Source: Nitrospirota bacterium (GTDB lineage: Bacteria > Nitrospirota > 9FT-COMBO-42-15 > HDB-SIOI813). Taken from it: a stretch of DNA of 9,284 nt. Each line of letters opens with the position of its first letter. Positions within the stretch are counted from its first letter, which is position 1. The notes beneath the pieces are model-generated. The model worked only from the letters and a program-made list of their open reading frames with translations, did not search any database and was not told the origin of the DNA. Shown here one piece after another: positions 1 to 5,850 of this stretch. The position numbers and the translations under genes are program-made. Where the stretch lies: positions 1 to 9,284 of the forward strand of contig JACROQ010000095.1 of NCBI GenBank assembly GCA_016214375.1, given 5' to 3'.

Positions 1-587
1 TTATCTGTCCCTGATATATGTACCTCCTTAATCTTTATCTTTTTCCCCTCTTTTATAAAGAAGGTCACAGAGGCCTTATCCCAGGATAATTTTTTTACCA
101 CGGGTATGATGGTGGCCTCATAATAGCCTTCTTCCTGGTAGAGACCCTTGAGCCGTTCCACATTCTCTTTAACCTGTTTGTCGCTGAGAGGGGTCCCTGT
201 AAGAAGGGTACTCTTCTCTTTCAACCGGTCATTGGTAATCTTGTCATTTCCATCAAAGATAATCTCCTGCAAGACGCCCCTCTCTTTGACAGTAAAAATC
301 AGCCGGACCCCATCATCCAATGGCTCAGACTCTGCCATGATATCCTCGAAATAGTCGGTTGAATAAAGGGCCTTTATATCCTCCCTGATTTTATCAGCAG
401 AGTAGAGGTCCCCCTCTCGTGTTTTGATCTTTGCGAGGATCGTAGGGGTCTCTATGCGTCTGTTCCCCCTGATATCTATGGCCTTGACACTGACTGTATC
501 CTGGGCCCATCCAAAATTATTGAATGCAAGGATCAACAGATAGCAGCAGAATAACGGCAGAAAGATACGTTGCCTGAAAAGAACCAT
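1..587 (-). CDS. bamA: Outer-membrane protein assembly factor BamA, N-terminal part (runs off left edge)
   Basis: BamA is the central outer-membrane component of the BAM complex, which folds beta-barrel proteins into the outer membrane. Only the first 195 codons lie in the window. Residues 1-28 form a signal peptide with a long hydrophobic core ending in GWA-Q. POTRA 1 follows at about 33-103, with IDIRGNRRIETPTIL and a YFEDI motif near 79-83. POTRA 2 spans about 104-182, with IIFDGNDKI. POTRA 3 begins at about 183 with KIKEVHISGTD. The remaining POTRA domains and the C-terminal barrel are outside the window. The ATG at 587 has an AAAGGAGGGG ribosome-binding site 12 bases upstream. The gene is transcribed away from the oxidoreductase operon. 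TamA or another Omp85 protein is a less likely alternative, because the GNRRIETPTI start is typical of BamA. Confidence 0.9.
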   Translation of the reverse strand, partial: MVLFRQRIFLPLFCCYLLILAFNNFGWAQDTVSVKAIDIRGNRRIETPTILAKIKTREGDLYSADKIREDIKALYSTDYFEDIMAESEPLDDGVRLIFTVKERGVLQEIIFDGNDKITNDRLKEKSTLLTGTPLSDKQVKENVERLKGLYQEEGYYEATIIPVVKKLSWDKASVTFFIKEGKKIKIKEVHISGTD

Positions 588-637
588 CTTCTGACAGAAC
601 CCCTCCTTTACGTGAACTTTTTGATTTAAAACAAAGA

Positions 638-667
638 ATATTACCACTTCCGGGGGTATGGTGTAAA
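638..667 (-). promoter_or_regulatory. Predicted sigma70-type promoter of bamA
   Basis: On the minus strand a -35 box TTTACA (667-662) and a -10 box TAATAT (643-638) are separated by 18 bases. They lie about 50 bases upstream of the bamA start codon and point toward it. The boxes are read by eye and no start site has been mapped. Confidence 0.5.
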
Positions 668-712
668 GGGAAAAGATTATCCCGCTATTCTATAACAGGC
701 TTCATTTTCCTG

Positions 713-741
713 TTGTAAATAGGGACAAAAAGGTTTATATT
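713..741 (+). promoter_or_regulatory. Predicted sigma70-type promoter of the oxidoreductase operon
   Basis: A -35-like TTGTAA (713-718) and a -10-like TATATT (736-741) are separated by 17 bases, giving a predicted start near 748. That leaves about 29 bases of leader before the ATG at 777, enough for its ribosome-binding site. The upstream ATG at 765 would have only about 17 bases and no such site. Confidence 0.45.
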
Positions 742-757
742 ATTGGATAACCCTTTT
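728..757. repeat. Imperfect inverted repeat over the -10/+1 region (possible operator)
   Basis: The arms AAAAGGTTTAT (728-738) and ATAACCCTTTT (747-757) are reverse complements at 10 of 11 positions, with an 8-base centre. The repeat covers the predicted -10 box and start site of the oxidoreductase operon, where a repressor could act. It could also be chance in AT-rich DNA. Confidence 0.35.
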
Positions 758-766
758 AATTCTAAT

Positions 767-770
767 GGAG
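767..770 (+). promoter_or_regulatory. Ribosome-binding site that decides the start of the gamma-delta gene
   Basis: GGAG at 767-770 lies 6 bases before the ATG at 777. The in-frame ATG at 765 overlaps this site and has only a pyrimidine/AT-rich stretch upstream with no Shine-Dalgarno match. The 777 start is therefore preferred; the two differ by four residues. Confidence 0.55.
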
Positions 771-776
771 ATTGCG

Positions 777-1805
777 ATGGAGATAGGAAAAACAGCGCGG
801 GCGGCAGTGACAAAGAAAAACCAGCAAGGTTTTTTCGAGATCAGGATGGAGAGTATCGGAGGATTAGGCGCCAATGTAGCAGGGAAAATCCTGGCTGAGG
901 CAGGGGTCCTTGGTATGGGCTTGAATGGCTCTAACTTTTCGTCTTATGGATCAGAAAAAAAAGGCGCCCCTGTGAAGGCCCATGTGAGGCTGTGTGAACC
1001 TGAGACCCCTATCCGGAATAACAGCCCGATTGAAAACCCCCATATTCTGGCCATATTTCATGAGGCCCTCATAAAGACTGTTCCTGTGATGCAGGGGGTA
1101 GGGCCTGAGTCGGTGGTGATCCTCAACACAACGAAGTCTTCTACAGAGGCGAGGGAGATGCTGAAGTTCCATGGAGGGTATTTAGGATGCCTCGATGCCA
1201 TGGGGATTGCTATGGTAGAGAACAGCAGGGCCAATATACCCATGCTGGGGGCGATCTGCAAGGCGAGTGGGTTTCTGGATCCGGATGCGTTGAGAGGGAC
1301 CATCAAAAATGTCTTTGGCAGAAAATATCCCCAGAGTGTGCCTGGGAATCTGAAGGCCTTTGACAGAGGCTATCATGAGGTAAAGATAGAACACTTTCCG
1401 CCGGATGAAAGATATCCATACCAACCCTTTGTCCGGAATCCCTCCCGGCTTGGCTATCTGAATCAACCTATGGGCGGGATCGTCGTGAGCGCCGGCGCCT
1501 CCAAAGAGAAGGACTTGAGTCCTTCCCGCACAGGGTTTATCCCGGTGTTGAACCTTGAGACCTGCACGCACTGCGGTGAATGTGACTATGCCTGCCCTGA
1601 TTACTGTTTTGTGTGGGCAAAGGGGGTTACAAAGACAGGGAAAGAGGCCATATTCCTGAGAGGGATCGATTATCAATACTGCAAGGGGTGTCTACAGTGT
1701 GTCTGGATCTGCAAGCCTAAGGCCCTCTCCATCGGCAAAGAGAGTGACTATGACGTCGAGGGGATCACAGTTCCTCATCCCTTTAAAGAGAAATTGACAA
1801 AATAG
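777..1805 (+). CDS. 2-oxoacid:ferredoxin oxidoreductase, fused gamma-delta subunit
   Basis: This subunit should work with the alpha-beta protein downstream in CoA-dependent oxidative decarboxylation of a 2-oxoacid (probably pyruvate) to acyl-CoA, CO2 and reduced ferredoxin, or the reverse. Numbering is from the 777 start (342 aa). Residues 20-185 are the gamma domain, with SIGGLGANVAGKIL near its start and YGSEKKGAPVKAHVRL at about 57-72. A linker with a delta-type GGIVVSAGAS-x-TGFIPV segment (about 233-258) leads into a double 4Fe-4S ferredoxin domain. Cluster 1 is C263-C266-C269-C273-P. Cluster 2 is C302-C305-C308-C312-K-P. All eight cysteines are present, so both clusters should form. Gamma and delta are separate genes in many archaea and bacteria; here they are one chain. 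The stop lies 21 bp before the alpha-beta gene. An in-frame ATG at 765 is the alternative start. Confidence 0.88.
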   Translation: MEIGKTARAAVTKKNQQGFFEIRMESIGGLGANVAGKILAEAGVLGMGLNGSNFSSYGSEKKGAPVKAHVRLCEPETPIRNNSPIENPHILAIFHEALIKTVPVMQGVGPESVVILNTTKSSTEAREMLKFHGGYLGCLDAMGIAMVENSRANIPMLGAICKASGFLDPDALRGTIKNVFGRKYPQSVPGNLKAFDRGYHEVKIEHFPPDERYPYQPFVRNPSRLGYLNQPMGGIVVSAGASKEKDLSPSRTGFIPVLNLETCTHCGECDYACPDYCFVWAKGVTKTGKEAIFLRGIDYQYCKGCLQCVWICKPKALSIGKESDYDVEGITVPHPFKEKLTK

Positions 1806-1826
1806 GAGTGAAGACAGGAGAAGAAT

Positions 1827-4103
1827 ATGAATACAAGAGTTAAGGCCGATCTTAAACAAGAGACAGACTTTTTGAGCGGGAATGAGATGGCGGCACTGGC
1901 GGCGAGTCAGATCAATTTCCATATCATGGGTTACTATCCCATCACGCCGTCTACAGAGATAGCAGAGAATTTGGATGAGATGAAGGCGGAAGGCAAGCAC
2001 AACATTGTCCTGATACCCGGAGAAGGGGAGCATGGCGCAGCCGCTATCTGTTATGGCGCTTCTACCACCGGGGCAAGGGTATTTAATGCCACATCAGCCC
2101 AGGGTCTTCTATATGCGATGGAGCAGTTTCCTGTGCAGTCAGGGACCCGCTATCCCATGCTGATGGATGTTGTGGCCCGCACTGTGTCAGGTCCGTTGGA
2201 TATCCGGTGTGACCATAGTGATATTATGATGGCCTTGAACTGCGGATGGATTATCCTGATGGCAAAAGACCCGCAGGCTGCCTATGATATGAATATCATA
2301 GGGGTGAAAATCGGGGAGCTTGAGGATGTGAGACTCCCGGTGATGGTAACCTTCGATGGTTTTTTCACCAGTCACCAGAAGCGCAGGGTCCAATATTTCG
2401 CTGATAAAAAGGTGGTGCAGGATTATCTCGGATCCCATCCTCCCAAGTATCTCTCTATCGATCCGAGGAATCCGATAACGATCGGCCCCTATATGAATGA
2501 TCCTGATCTTATTAATAACCGCAAACAACTTTCCATGGCAATGGAGGCGGCGTATCACCGTTTGGGAGAGGTGTTTGAGAGCTATTCCGAGTTGAGCGGC
2601 AGGAGATACGGGATACTGGATACCTACCGGATGGAGGATGCGGAGGTTGCACTGGTCATCCTGAACTCGGCCTTTGAGACCTCAAAAGAGGCGGTGGACC
2701 GGCTCCGGGAAGAGGAATTTAAGGTCGGCGTCATGATGCCCAATGTCATAAGGCCGTTTCCTGTCAGGGAGATCAGAGAGTGTATGAGAAATATCAAGGC
2801 CCTCTGCGTAGCAGACAGGCAGGAGTCCGCCGGTGGATGGGGTGGCAATATCTCCTTAGAGGTTAAGGCTGCCCTCAAAGATGATCCTGAAAATCGCACC
2901 CTTATTATAAGCCGTGTATATGGTCTTGGCGGCAAAGAGTTTTATGTCGAAGATGCGATTGACATGCTGAGGGAGGCCCTGGATGTTGCCAGGAAGGGGA
3001 AAGTGGGTGTCCTCTTTGAATATGTCGGGGCTACCCCGGGTGATCTCAGTTATGTCCCTGGACCGACACAGGCCCCGTTGACAAAGGAGGATACGACCCG
3101 TGGTCTTCTCACACTGACGAAGGATGAAAATACGGGAAAACTTGATGTCAAGGGGGTCAGTGCAAGACCGCTGAACGAGCTGCCCAAGAGGATCTCCCAG
3201 GGTCATTCGGCATGCTCCGGATGCGGTATATTCCCAGGTCTTGATACCTTCTTTAAAGGGATTGAGGGGGATGTGGTGGTGCTCTTCCATACCGGTTGCG
3301 GGATGGTCGTGACCACAGGATATCCCTATACCTCCCATAATATAACCTATATTCATAACCTGTTTCAGAGTGGCGCCCCTACCTTGGGCGGTGTTGTGGA
3401 GGCATTCCGGGAAAGGCAGAGGAGGGGGGAAATCCCTGATAGTGAGGATATCACCTTTGTCATGATCAGCGGAGATGGGGGGATGGATATTGGTATGGGC
3501 CATGCGATAGGGACTGCGCTTAGAAATCATAAGATGATCATACTGGAATATGATAACCAGGGGTATATGAACACAGGGGCCCAGCTCTCTTTCTCAACGC
3601 CGCTCGGCCATGCCACTTCAACGTCCCATGTCGGGCCGTATCAGAGCGGTCACCAATTGCACCATAAAGATACTGCTCAAATAATGGCCGCATGCAACAT
3701 CCCCTATGTATTTACAGGGATTGTTACCCAGTACCGGGATTTAATAAAAAAGGCAGTCAAGGCGCAGTACTATGCCAGGAATGAGGGGATGGTCTATGGC
3801 AAGATACTGATTACCTGTCCTCTGGAATGGAAAAGCGAAGAGAGGATCGGCCTTGAGATCCTGCAGGCGGCCACAGACAGTTGTTTCTTCCCCCTATATG
3901 AAATAGTGCACGGGAAGACGACAATCACCTATCATCCGGAAGAAAAGGGGAAAAAGGTTCCGGTTACAGAATGGCTTAAGTTGATGGGGAAGACGAAACA
4001 CCTCCTGAAACCCGATTTTAAAGAAGTCGTTGAGAGACTGCAAAAGGAAGTGGATCGAAGATGGGAGAGGCTGAAGGCGATGCATGAACATCCATTACTA
4101 TAA
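1827..4103 (+). CDS. 2-oxoacid:ferredoxin oxidoreductase, fused alpha-beta subunit (pyruvate type likely)
   Basis: This is the catalytic, thiamine-diphosphate-binding chain, 758 aa. The alpha part (about 15-390) has the substrate-loop motif YPITPSTE (37-44), GEGEHGA (65-71) and ATSAQGLLYAMEQF (88-101). A linker of about 60 residues leads to the beta part (about 455-758). The beta part has CSGCG (C463, C466), TGCG (C491) and TCPLEW (C664), the four cysteines expected to bind the proximal 4Fe-4S cluster. The thiamine-diphosphate motif is GDGG...IG (549-556) with DNQGYMNTG (576-584). The YMNTGAQLSFSTPLG run and the C-terminal PLYEIVHGK segment resemble pyruvate-type beta subunits (PorB) more than 2-oxoglutarate types, but substrate cannot be fixed from sequence alone. 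An AGGAGAAG ribosome-binding site precedes the ATG. The gene is co-oriented with the gamma-delta gene and surely in the same operon. Confidence 0.88.
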   Translation: MNTRVKADLKQETDFLSGNEMAALAASQINFHIMGYYPITPSTEIAENLDEMKAEGKHNIVLIPGEGEHGAAAICYGASTTGARVFNATSAQGLLYAMEQFPVQSGTRYPMLMDVVARTVSGPLDIRCDHSDIMMALNCGWIILMAKDPQAAYDMNIIGVKIGELEDVRLPVMVTFDGFFTSHQKRRVQYFADKKVVQDYLGSHPPKYLSIDPRNPITIGPYMNDPDLINNRKQLSMAMEAAYHRLGEVFESYSELSGRRYGILDTYRMEDAEVALVILNSAFETSKEAVDRLREEEFKVGVMMPNVIRPFPVREIRECMRNIKALCVADRQESAGGWGGNISLEVKAALKDDPENRTLIISRVYGLGGKEFYVEDAIDMLREALDVARKGKVGVLFEYVGATPGDLSYVPGPTQAPLTKEDTTRGLLTLTKDENTGKLDVKGVSARPLNELPKRISQGHSACSGCGIFPGLDTFFKGIEGDVVVLFHTGCGMVVTTGYPYTSHNITYIHNLFQSGAPTLGGVVEAFRERQRRGEIPDSEDITFVMISGDGGMDIGMGHAIGTALRNHKMIILEYDNQGYMNTGAQLSFSTPLGHATSTSHVGPYQSGHQLHHKDTAQIMAACNIPYVFTGIVTQYRDLIKKAVKAQYYARNEGMVYGKILITCPLEWKSEERIGLEILQAATDSCFFPLYEIVHGKTTITYHPEEKGKKVPVTEWLKLMGKTKHLLKPDFKEVVERLQKEVDRRWERLKAMHEHPLL

Positions 4104-4121
4104 ATTATGTGACCGACCTGT

Positions 4122-4709
4122 ATGTCATTTATCCATTACTCCTCTAAAGAAATAAACTGTAAGATCGTCTATTATGGTCCTGGACTGTGTGGGAAGACAG
4201 CAAATATACGATACATCTACAGCAATACCAATCCGGAGAGTAAGGGAAAGCTTGTCTCTATTGCAACAGAGACAGAACACACACTATTCTTTGACTTCCT
4301 GCCTATTTTCTTAGGCACCCTAAACGGATTCAAGTTGAAATTCCATCTCTATACTGTCCCAGGACAGATATTCTATGAAGCGAGCAGAAAGCTTATTGTA
4401 AAGGGTGTGGACGGTATTGTGTTCGTGGCAGATTCCCAGGTAGAAAGGATGGATGCCAACATCGAGAGTATGGACAACCTGAAGAGGAATCTTTCAGAAC
4501 AGGGTACGGATATAAGTTATACCCCATTAGCTCTTCAATATAACAAGAGGGACCTGTCCAATATTATGACTGCAGAAGAGATGAACAGGTTACTAAACCC
4601 CAGGGGCGTGCCATTATATGAAGCGGTAGCCTTAAAAGGGGATGGTGTATTTGAAACCCTGAAGGATGTGACAAGGCAGGTAATCGCCGAGATCAAGAAG
4701 GCCATGTAA
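4122..4709 (+). CDS. mglA: MglA-type small Ras-like GTPase
   Basis: MglA is a bacterial Ras-like GTPase that sets cell polarity and directs motility machinery (gliding and type IV pili in Myxococcus). The 195-residue length equals that of Myxococcus MglA. The N-terminus MSFIHYSSKEINCKIVYYGP is near-identical in pattern to it, which supports this start. The P-loop is GPGLCGKT (19-26). The switch II region is TVPGQ (78-82), with the MglA-specific Thr in place of the usual Asp of DxxG. The base-recognition motif is NKRD (141-144). No clear Shine-Dalgarno sequence precedes the ATG. The gene starts 18 bp after the alpha-beta stop, so it is probably expressed from the oxidoreductase operon, perhaps by translational coupling. 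The GAP partner MglB, often encoded next to mglA, is not in the window. The family is secure; the cellular role here is inferred. Confidence 0.92.
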   Translation: MSFIHYSSKEINCKIVYYGPGLCGKTANIRYIYSNTNPESKGKLVSIATETEHTLFFDFLPIFLGTLNGFKLKFHLYTVPGQIFYEASRKLIVKGVDGIVFVADSQVERMDANIESMDNLKRNLSEQGTDISYTPLALQYNKRDLSNIMTAEEMNRLLNPRGVPLYEAVALKGDGVFETLKDVTRQVIAEIKKAM

Positions 4710-4819
4710 TTCCCCTTTTCAGTCTTCCCTTACAGATAATCTTCGAACGCGAGATTTGTCGCCCTTGCCGAACAGGAGACTGTATACGGGTATACCTCAC
4801 CGAAGGATTCACGGTAGGC
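4710..4819. other. Gene-free spacer with tandem GTATAC sites
   Basis: I see no plausible gene or intrinsic terminator in this stretch after mglA. It contains two GTATAC palindromes, at 4782-4787 and 4790-4795, the second inside the 8-base palindrome GGTATACC (4789-4796). They lie about 25-38 bases upstream of the -35 box of the riboswitch promoter, where an activator could bind. That role is speculative. Confidence 0.3.
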
Positions 4820-4847
4820 TTGACATCTGTCAGTGAAATGATAGATT
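4820..4847 (+). promoter_or_regulatory. Predicted promoter of the riboswitch-metalloprotease transcript
   Basis: A perfect consensus -35 TTGACA (4820-4825) is followed after 16 bases by a weaker -10 TAGATT (4842-4847). An alternative -10, TAAAAT at 4847-4852, would need a 21-base spacer. Transcription would start near 4855, about 15 bases before the aptamer P1 stem, which is the expected arrangement for a riboswitch leader. Confidence 0.55.
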
Positions 4848-4869
4848 AAAATTATACATAAGAAGATAG

Positions 4870-4960
4870 ATTACCGCCGATAATAGCAAACTGCCGGTAA
4901 CGGCAGGACGCAGAACTACCGGCCCTCTAAAAAGAGGGCAGCGGGGTCGCCGAAGTGGTC
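4870..4960 (+). promoter_or_regulatory. GEMM-I cyclic-dinucleotide riboswitch aptamer, A20 (3',3'-cGAMP-type) variant
   Basis: The GEMM-I core is present in order. GCAAAC is at 4886-4891. P2 is CTGCCG/CGGCAG (4891-4896 with 4901-4906) closed by the GNRA tetraloop GTAA. The conserved GGACGCA is at 4906-4912. P3 contains ACCGGCC and the hairpin CCCTCT-AAAA-AGAGGG (4923-4938). The 3' core GCGGGGTCGCCGA is at 4941-4953. P1 closes by ACCGC (4873-4877) with GTGGT (4955-4959). Aligned to the Vibrio Vc2 aptamer, the base equivalent to G20 is A4885; A18 is A4883, A47 is A4912 and the ligand-contacting C92 is about C4950. Natural A20 (GEMM-Ib) aptamers, known from Geobacter and relatives, recognise 3',3'-cGAMP, and some also bind c-di-GMP. 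A terminator follows directly, so control is probably by attenuation. The aptamer family is secure; ligand preference is inferred from one base. Confidence 0.88.
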
Positions 4961-4966
4961 GAGGCT

Positions 4967-5007
4967 AAAAGCCCATTACCCTTTATCGTGGTAATGGGCT
5001 TTTTTTT
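4967..5007 (+). terminator. Intrinsic terminator forming the riboswitch expression platform
   Basis: A perfect 14-bp stem (4967-4980 with 4990-5003) encloses a 9-base loop and runs into eight T residues (5000-5007). It lies between the aptamer and the metalloprotease start codon, so it must be bypassed for the gene to be expressed. The 3' arm can also pair with the 5' strand of aptamer P1: ATTACCGC (4870-4877) with GTGGTAAT (4988-4995), eight pairs including one wobble. This gives a possible antiterminator. Confidence 0.9.
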
Positions 5008-5033
5008 ACCCGTCTCGGCCAGGATGAGGGAAA

Positions 5034-5642
5034 ATGAAGATCCTGGTAATTGCAACCTTGATAGTGTTAAACTTCTTGGTCGTCCAGACAGCCGCAGCAT
5101 TTGATGTCAAGGCTGGGAATCTGCTTCAGACCGGCACAGCCTTTATAACAAACCTTACTGCCCATGAATATGGTCACGCCTTGGTAGGAAGTTCCGTTGG
5201 GGCTGAAGGTATCTCGGTTTCATTCTTTGCAAAAGAAAAGAACAATCTCTTCTTAGGATATACCTCCATGAAAAGGATTAACGAAAAGGCATATCCTACT
5301 TTTGCCCTTGGCGGGGAGATTGGCGCCAATGTGAGTTTTGAATATGCCCTCCAGTCGTATAGGAAAAGACCCACAAGCTACAATAAGGCGCTGCTCTTTT
5401 TCAGCGGTACAGATTTTTTATGGTATTCCCTTTATACCTTTTATCTCAATGAGGATAATCCTGATGCTGACCCAAATATATTGCGAAAGGAGACAGGAGC
5501 CAGTAAAGATATTATCCTGTCGATCGCCGCTGCTCAGTCACTCCTGAACGGTTACAGGGTCATCTCTGGTCAGGATAAGATCATACCGTACTTCACATTT
5601 GACAGAACCTCTATAGGGTTCCATGTAAAGGTTCCTTATTGA
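5034..5642 (+). CDS. Exported putative zinc metalloprotease (HEYGH motif) under riboswitch control
   Basis: I do not recognise the family by name. The protein has 202 residues. Residues 1-22 look like a signal peptide or N-terminal anchor (short basic start, hydrophobic core, AAA-F end), so it should act in the periplasm, in a membrane or outside the cell. HEYGH at 44-48, in the context NLTAHEYGHALVG, fits the HExxH zincin motif, with two His ligands and a catalytic Glu. The setting recalls M50-type peptidases, but the length and lack of several clear membrane helices do not match a full site-2 protease. A third zinc ligand is uncertain: Glu95 in ALGGEIGAN or Asp127 in FSGTDFLWY are candidates. 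Weakly hydrophobic stretches lie at about 90-105 and 118-137. AGGA at 5021-5024 (9-base spacing) and GAGGG at 5026-5030 precede the ATG. The gene appears monocistronic behind the riboswitch. Catalytic activity is inferred, not shown. Confidence 0.8.
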   Translation: MKILVIATLIVLNFLVVQTAAAFDVKAGNLLQTGTAFITNLTAHEYGHALVGSSVGAEGISVSFFAKEKNNLFLGYTSMKRINEKAYPTFALGGEIGANVSFEYALQSYRKRPTSYNKALLFFSGTDFLWYSLYTFYLNEDNPDADPNILRKETGASKDIILSIAAAQSLLNGYRVISGQDKIIPYFTFDRTSIGFHVKVPY

Positions 5643-5744
5643 CCTTCTTACAATCCTTTCCAACGTCCTCCTTTAAAAGATCGCTCCAACAACTTGGCCC
5701 CTAATATAAATGTAAAAGTATAAAAGTCGCCGAAGGTCAAGGTG

Positions 5745-5773
5745 TTGCTTTTTTTCTTTCAATATGCTATATG
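5745..5773 (+). promoter_or_regulatory. Possible promoter of the rimP-nusA-infB operon
   Basis: TTGCTT (5745-5750) and TATATG (5768-5773) are 17 bases apart, and a TGn extended -10 precedes the second box. The match is modest. A start near 5780 would put the hairpin at 5800-5830 into the leader RNA of rimP. Confidence 0.35.
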
Positions 5774-5799
5774 TAAATCACACAATCAAGCTCTACTTG

Positions 5800-5830
5800 A
5801 GTGGGCGGTGGTTTTGCCCACTTTTTTTTT
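5800..5830 (+). terminator. Leader terminator/attenuator upstream of rimP
   Basis: AGTGGGC (5800-5806) pairs with GCCCACT (5816-5822) around a 9-base loop, followed by nine T residues (5822-5830). Only 20 bases separate it from the rimP start, too few for a promoter. Transcripts into rimP must therefore read through it. It may also end the metalloprotease transcript. GC-rich hairpins of this kind in front of rimP are known in other bacteria, and the E. coli nusA operon is autoregulated in its leader, so NusA-dependent attenuation is plausible. Confidence 0.8.
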
Positions 5831-5850
5831 AAACGGACATATTGGGTGTC

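Noticed and set aside
148..354. Plus-strand open frame of 68 codons
   Set aside because: It is antisense to bamA, whose minus-strand frame shows clear POTRA domains.
2856..3530. Long minus-strand open frame of 224 codons inside the alpha-beta gene
   Set aside because: It is antisense to a clearly conserved coding region, and its translation (many His, Ile, Pro) matches no family I recognise.
4947..4966. Stretch resembling the 5' half of a tRNA-Ser or tRNA-Leu (GCCGAAGTGG-like)
   Set aside because: No anticodon arm, T arm or matching acceptor strand follows, and the bases are fully explained by the GEMM-I 3' core and P1 strand.
5640..5739. Inverted 8-mers TGACCTTC (5640-5647) and GAAGGTCA (5732-5739)
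   Set aside because: They are short and separated by 84 bases, with no supporting structure between; likely chance.
5727..5744. GTCGCCGAAGG similar to the riboswitch 3' core, suggesting a second or decayed GEMM element
   Set aside because: The upstream 85 bases contain no GCAAAC, GGACGCA or P2/P3 hairpins, so there is no aptamer.
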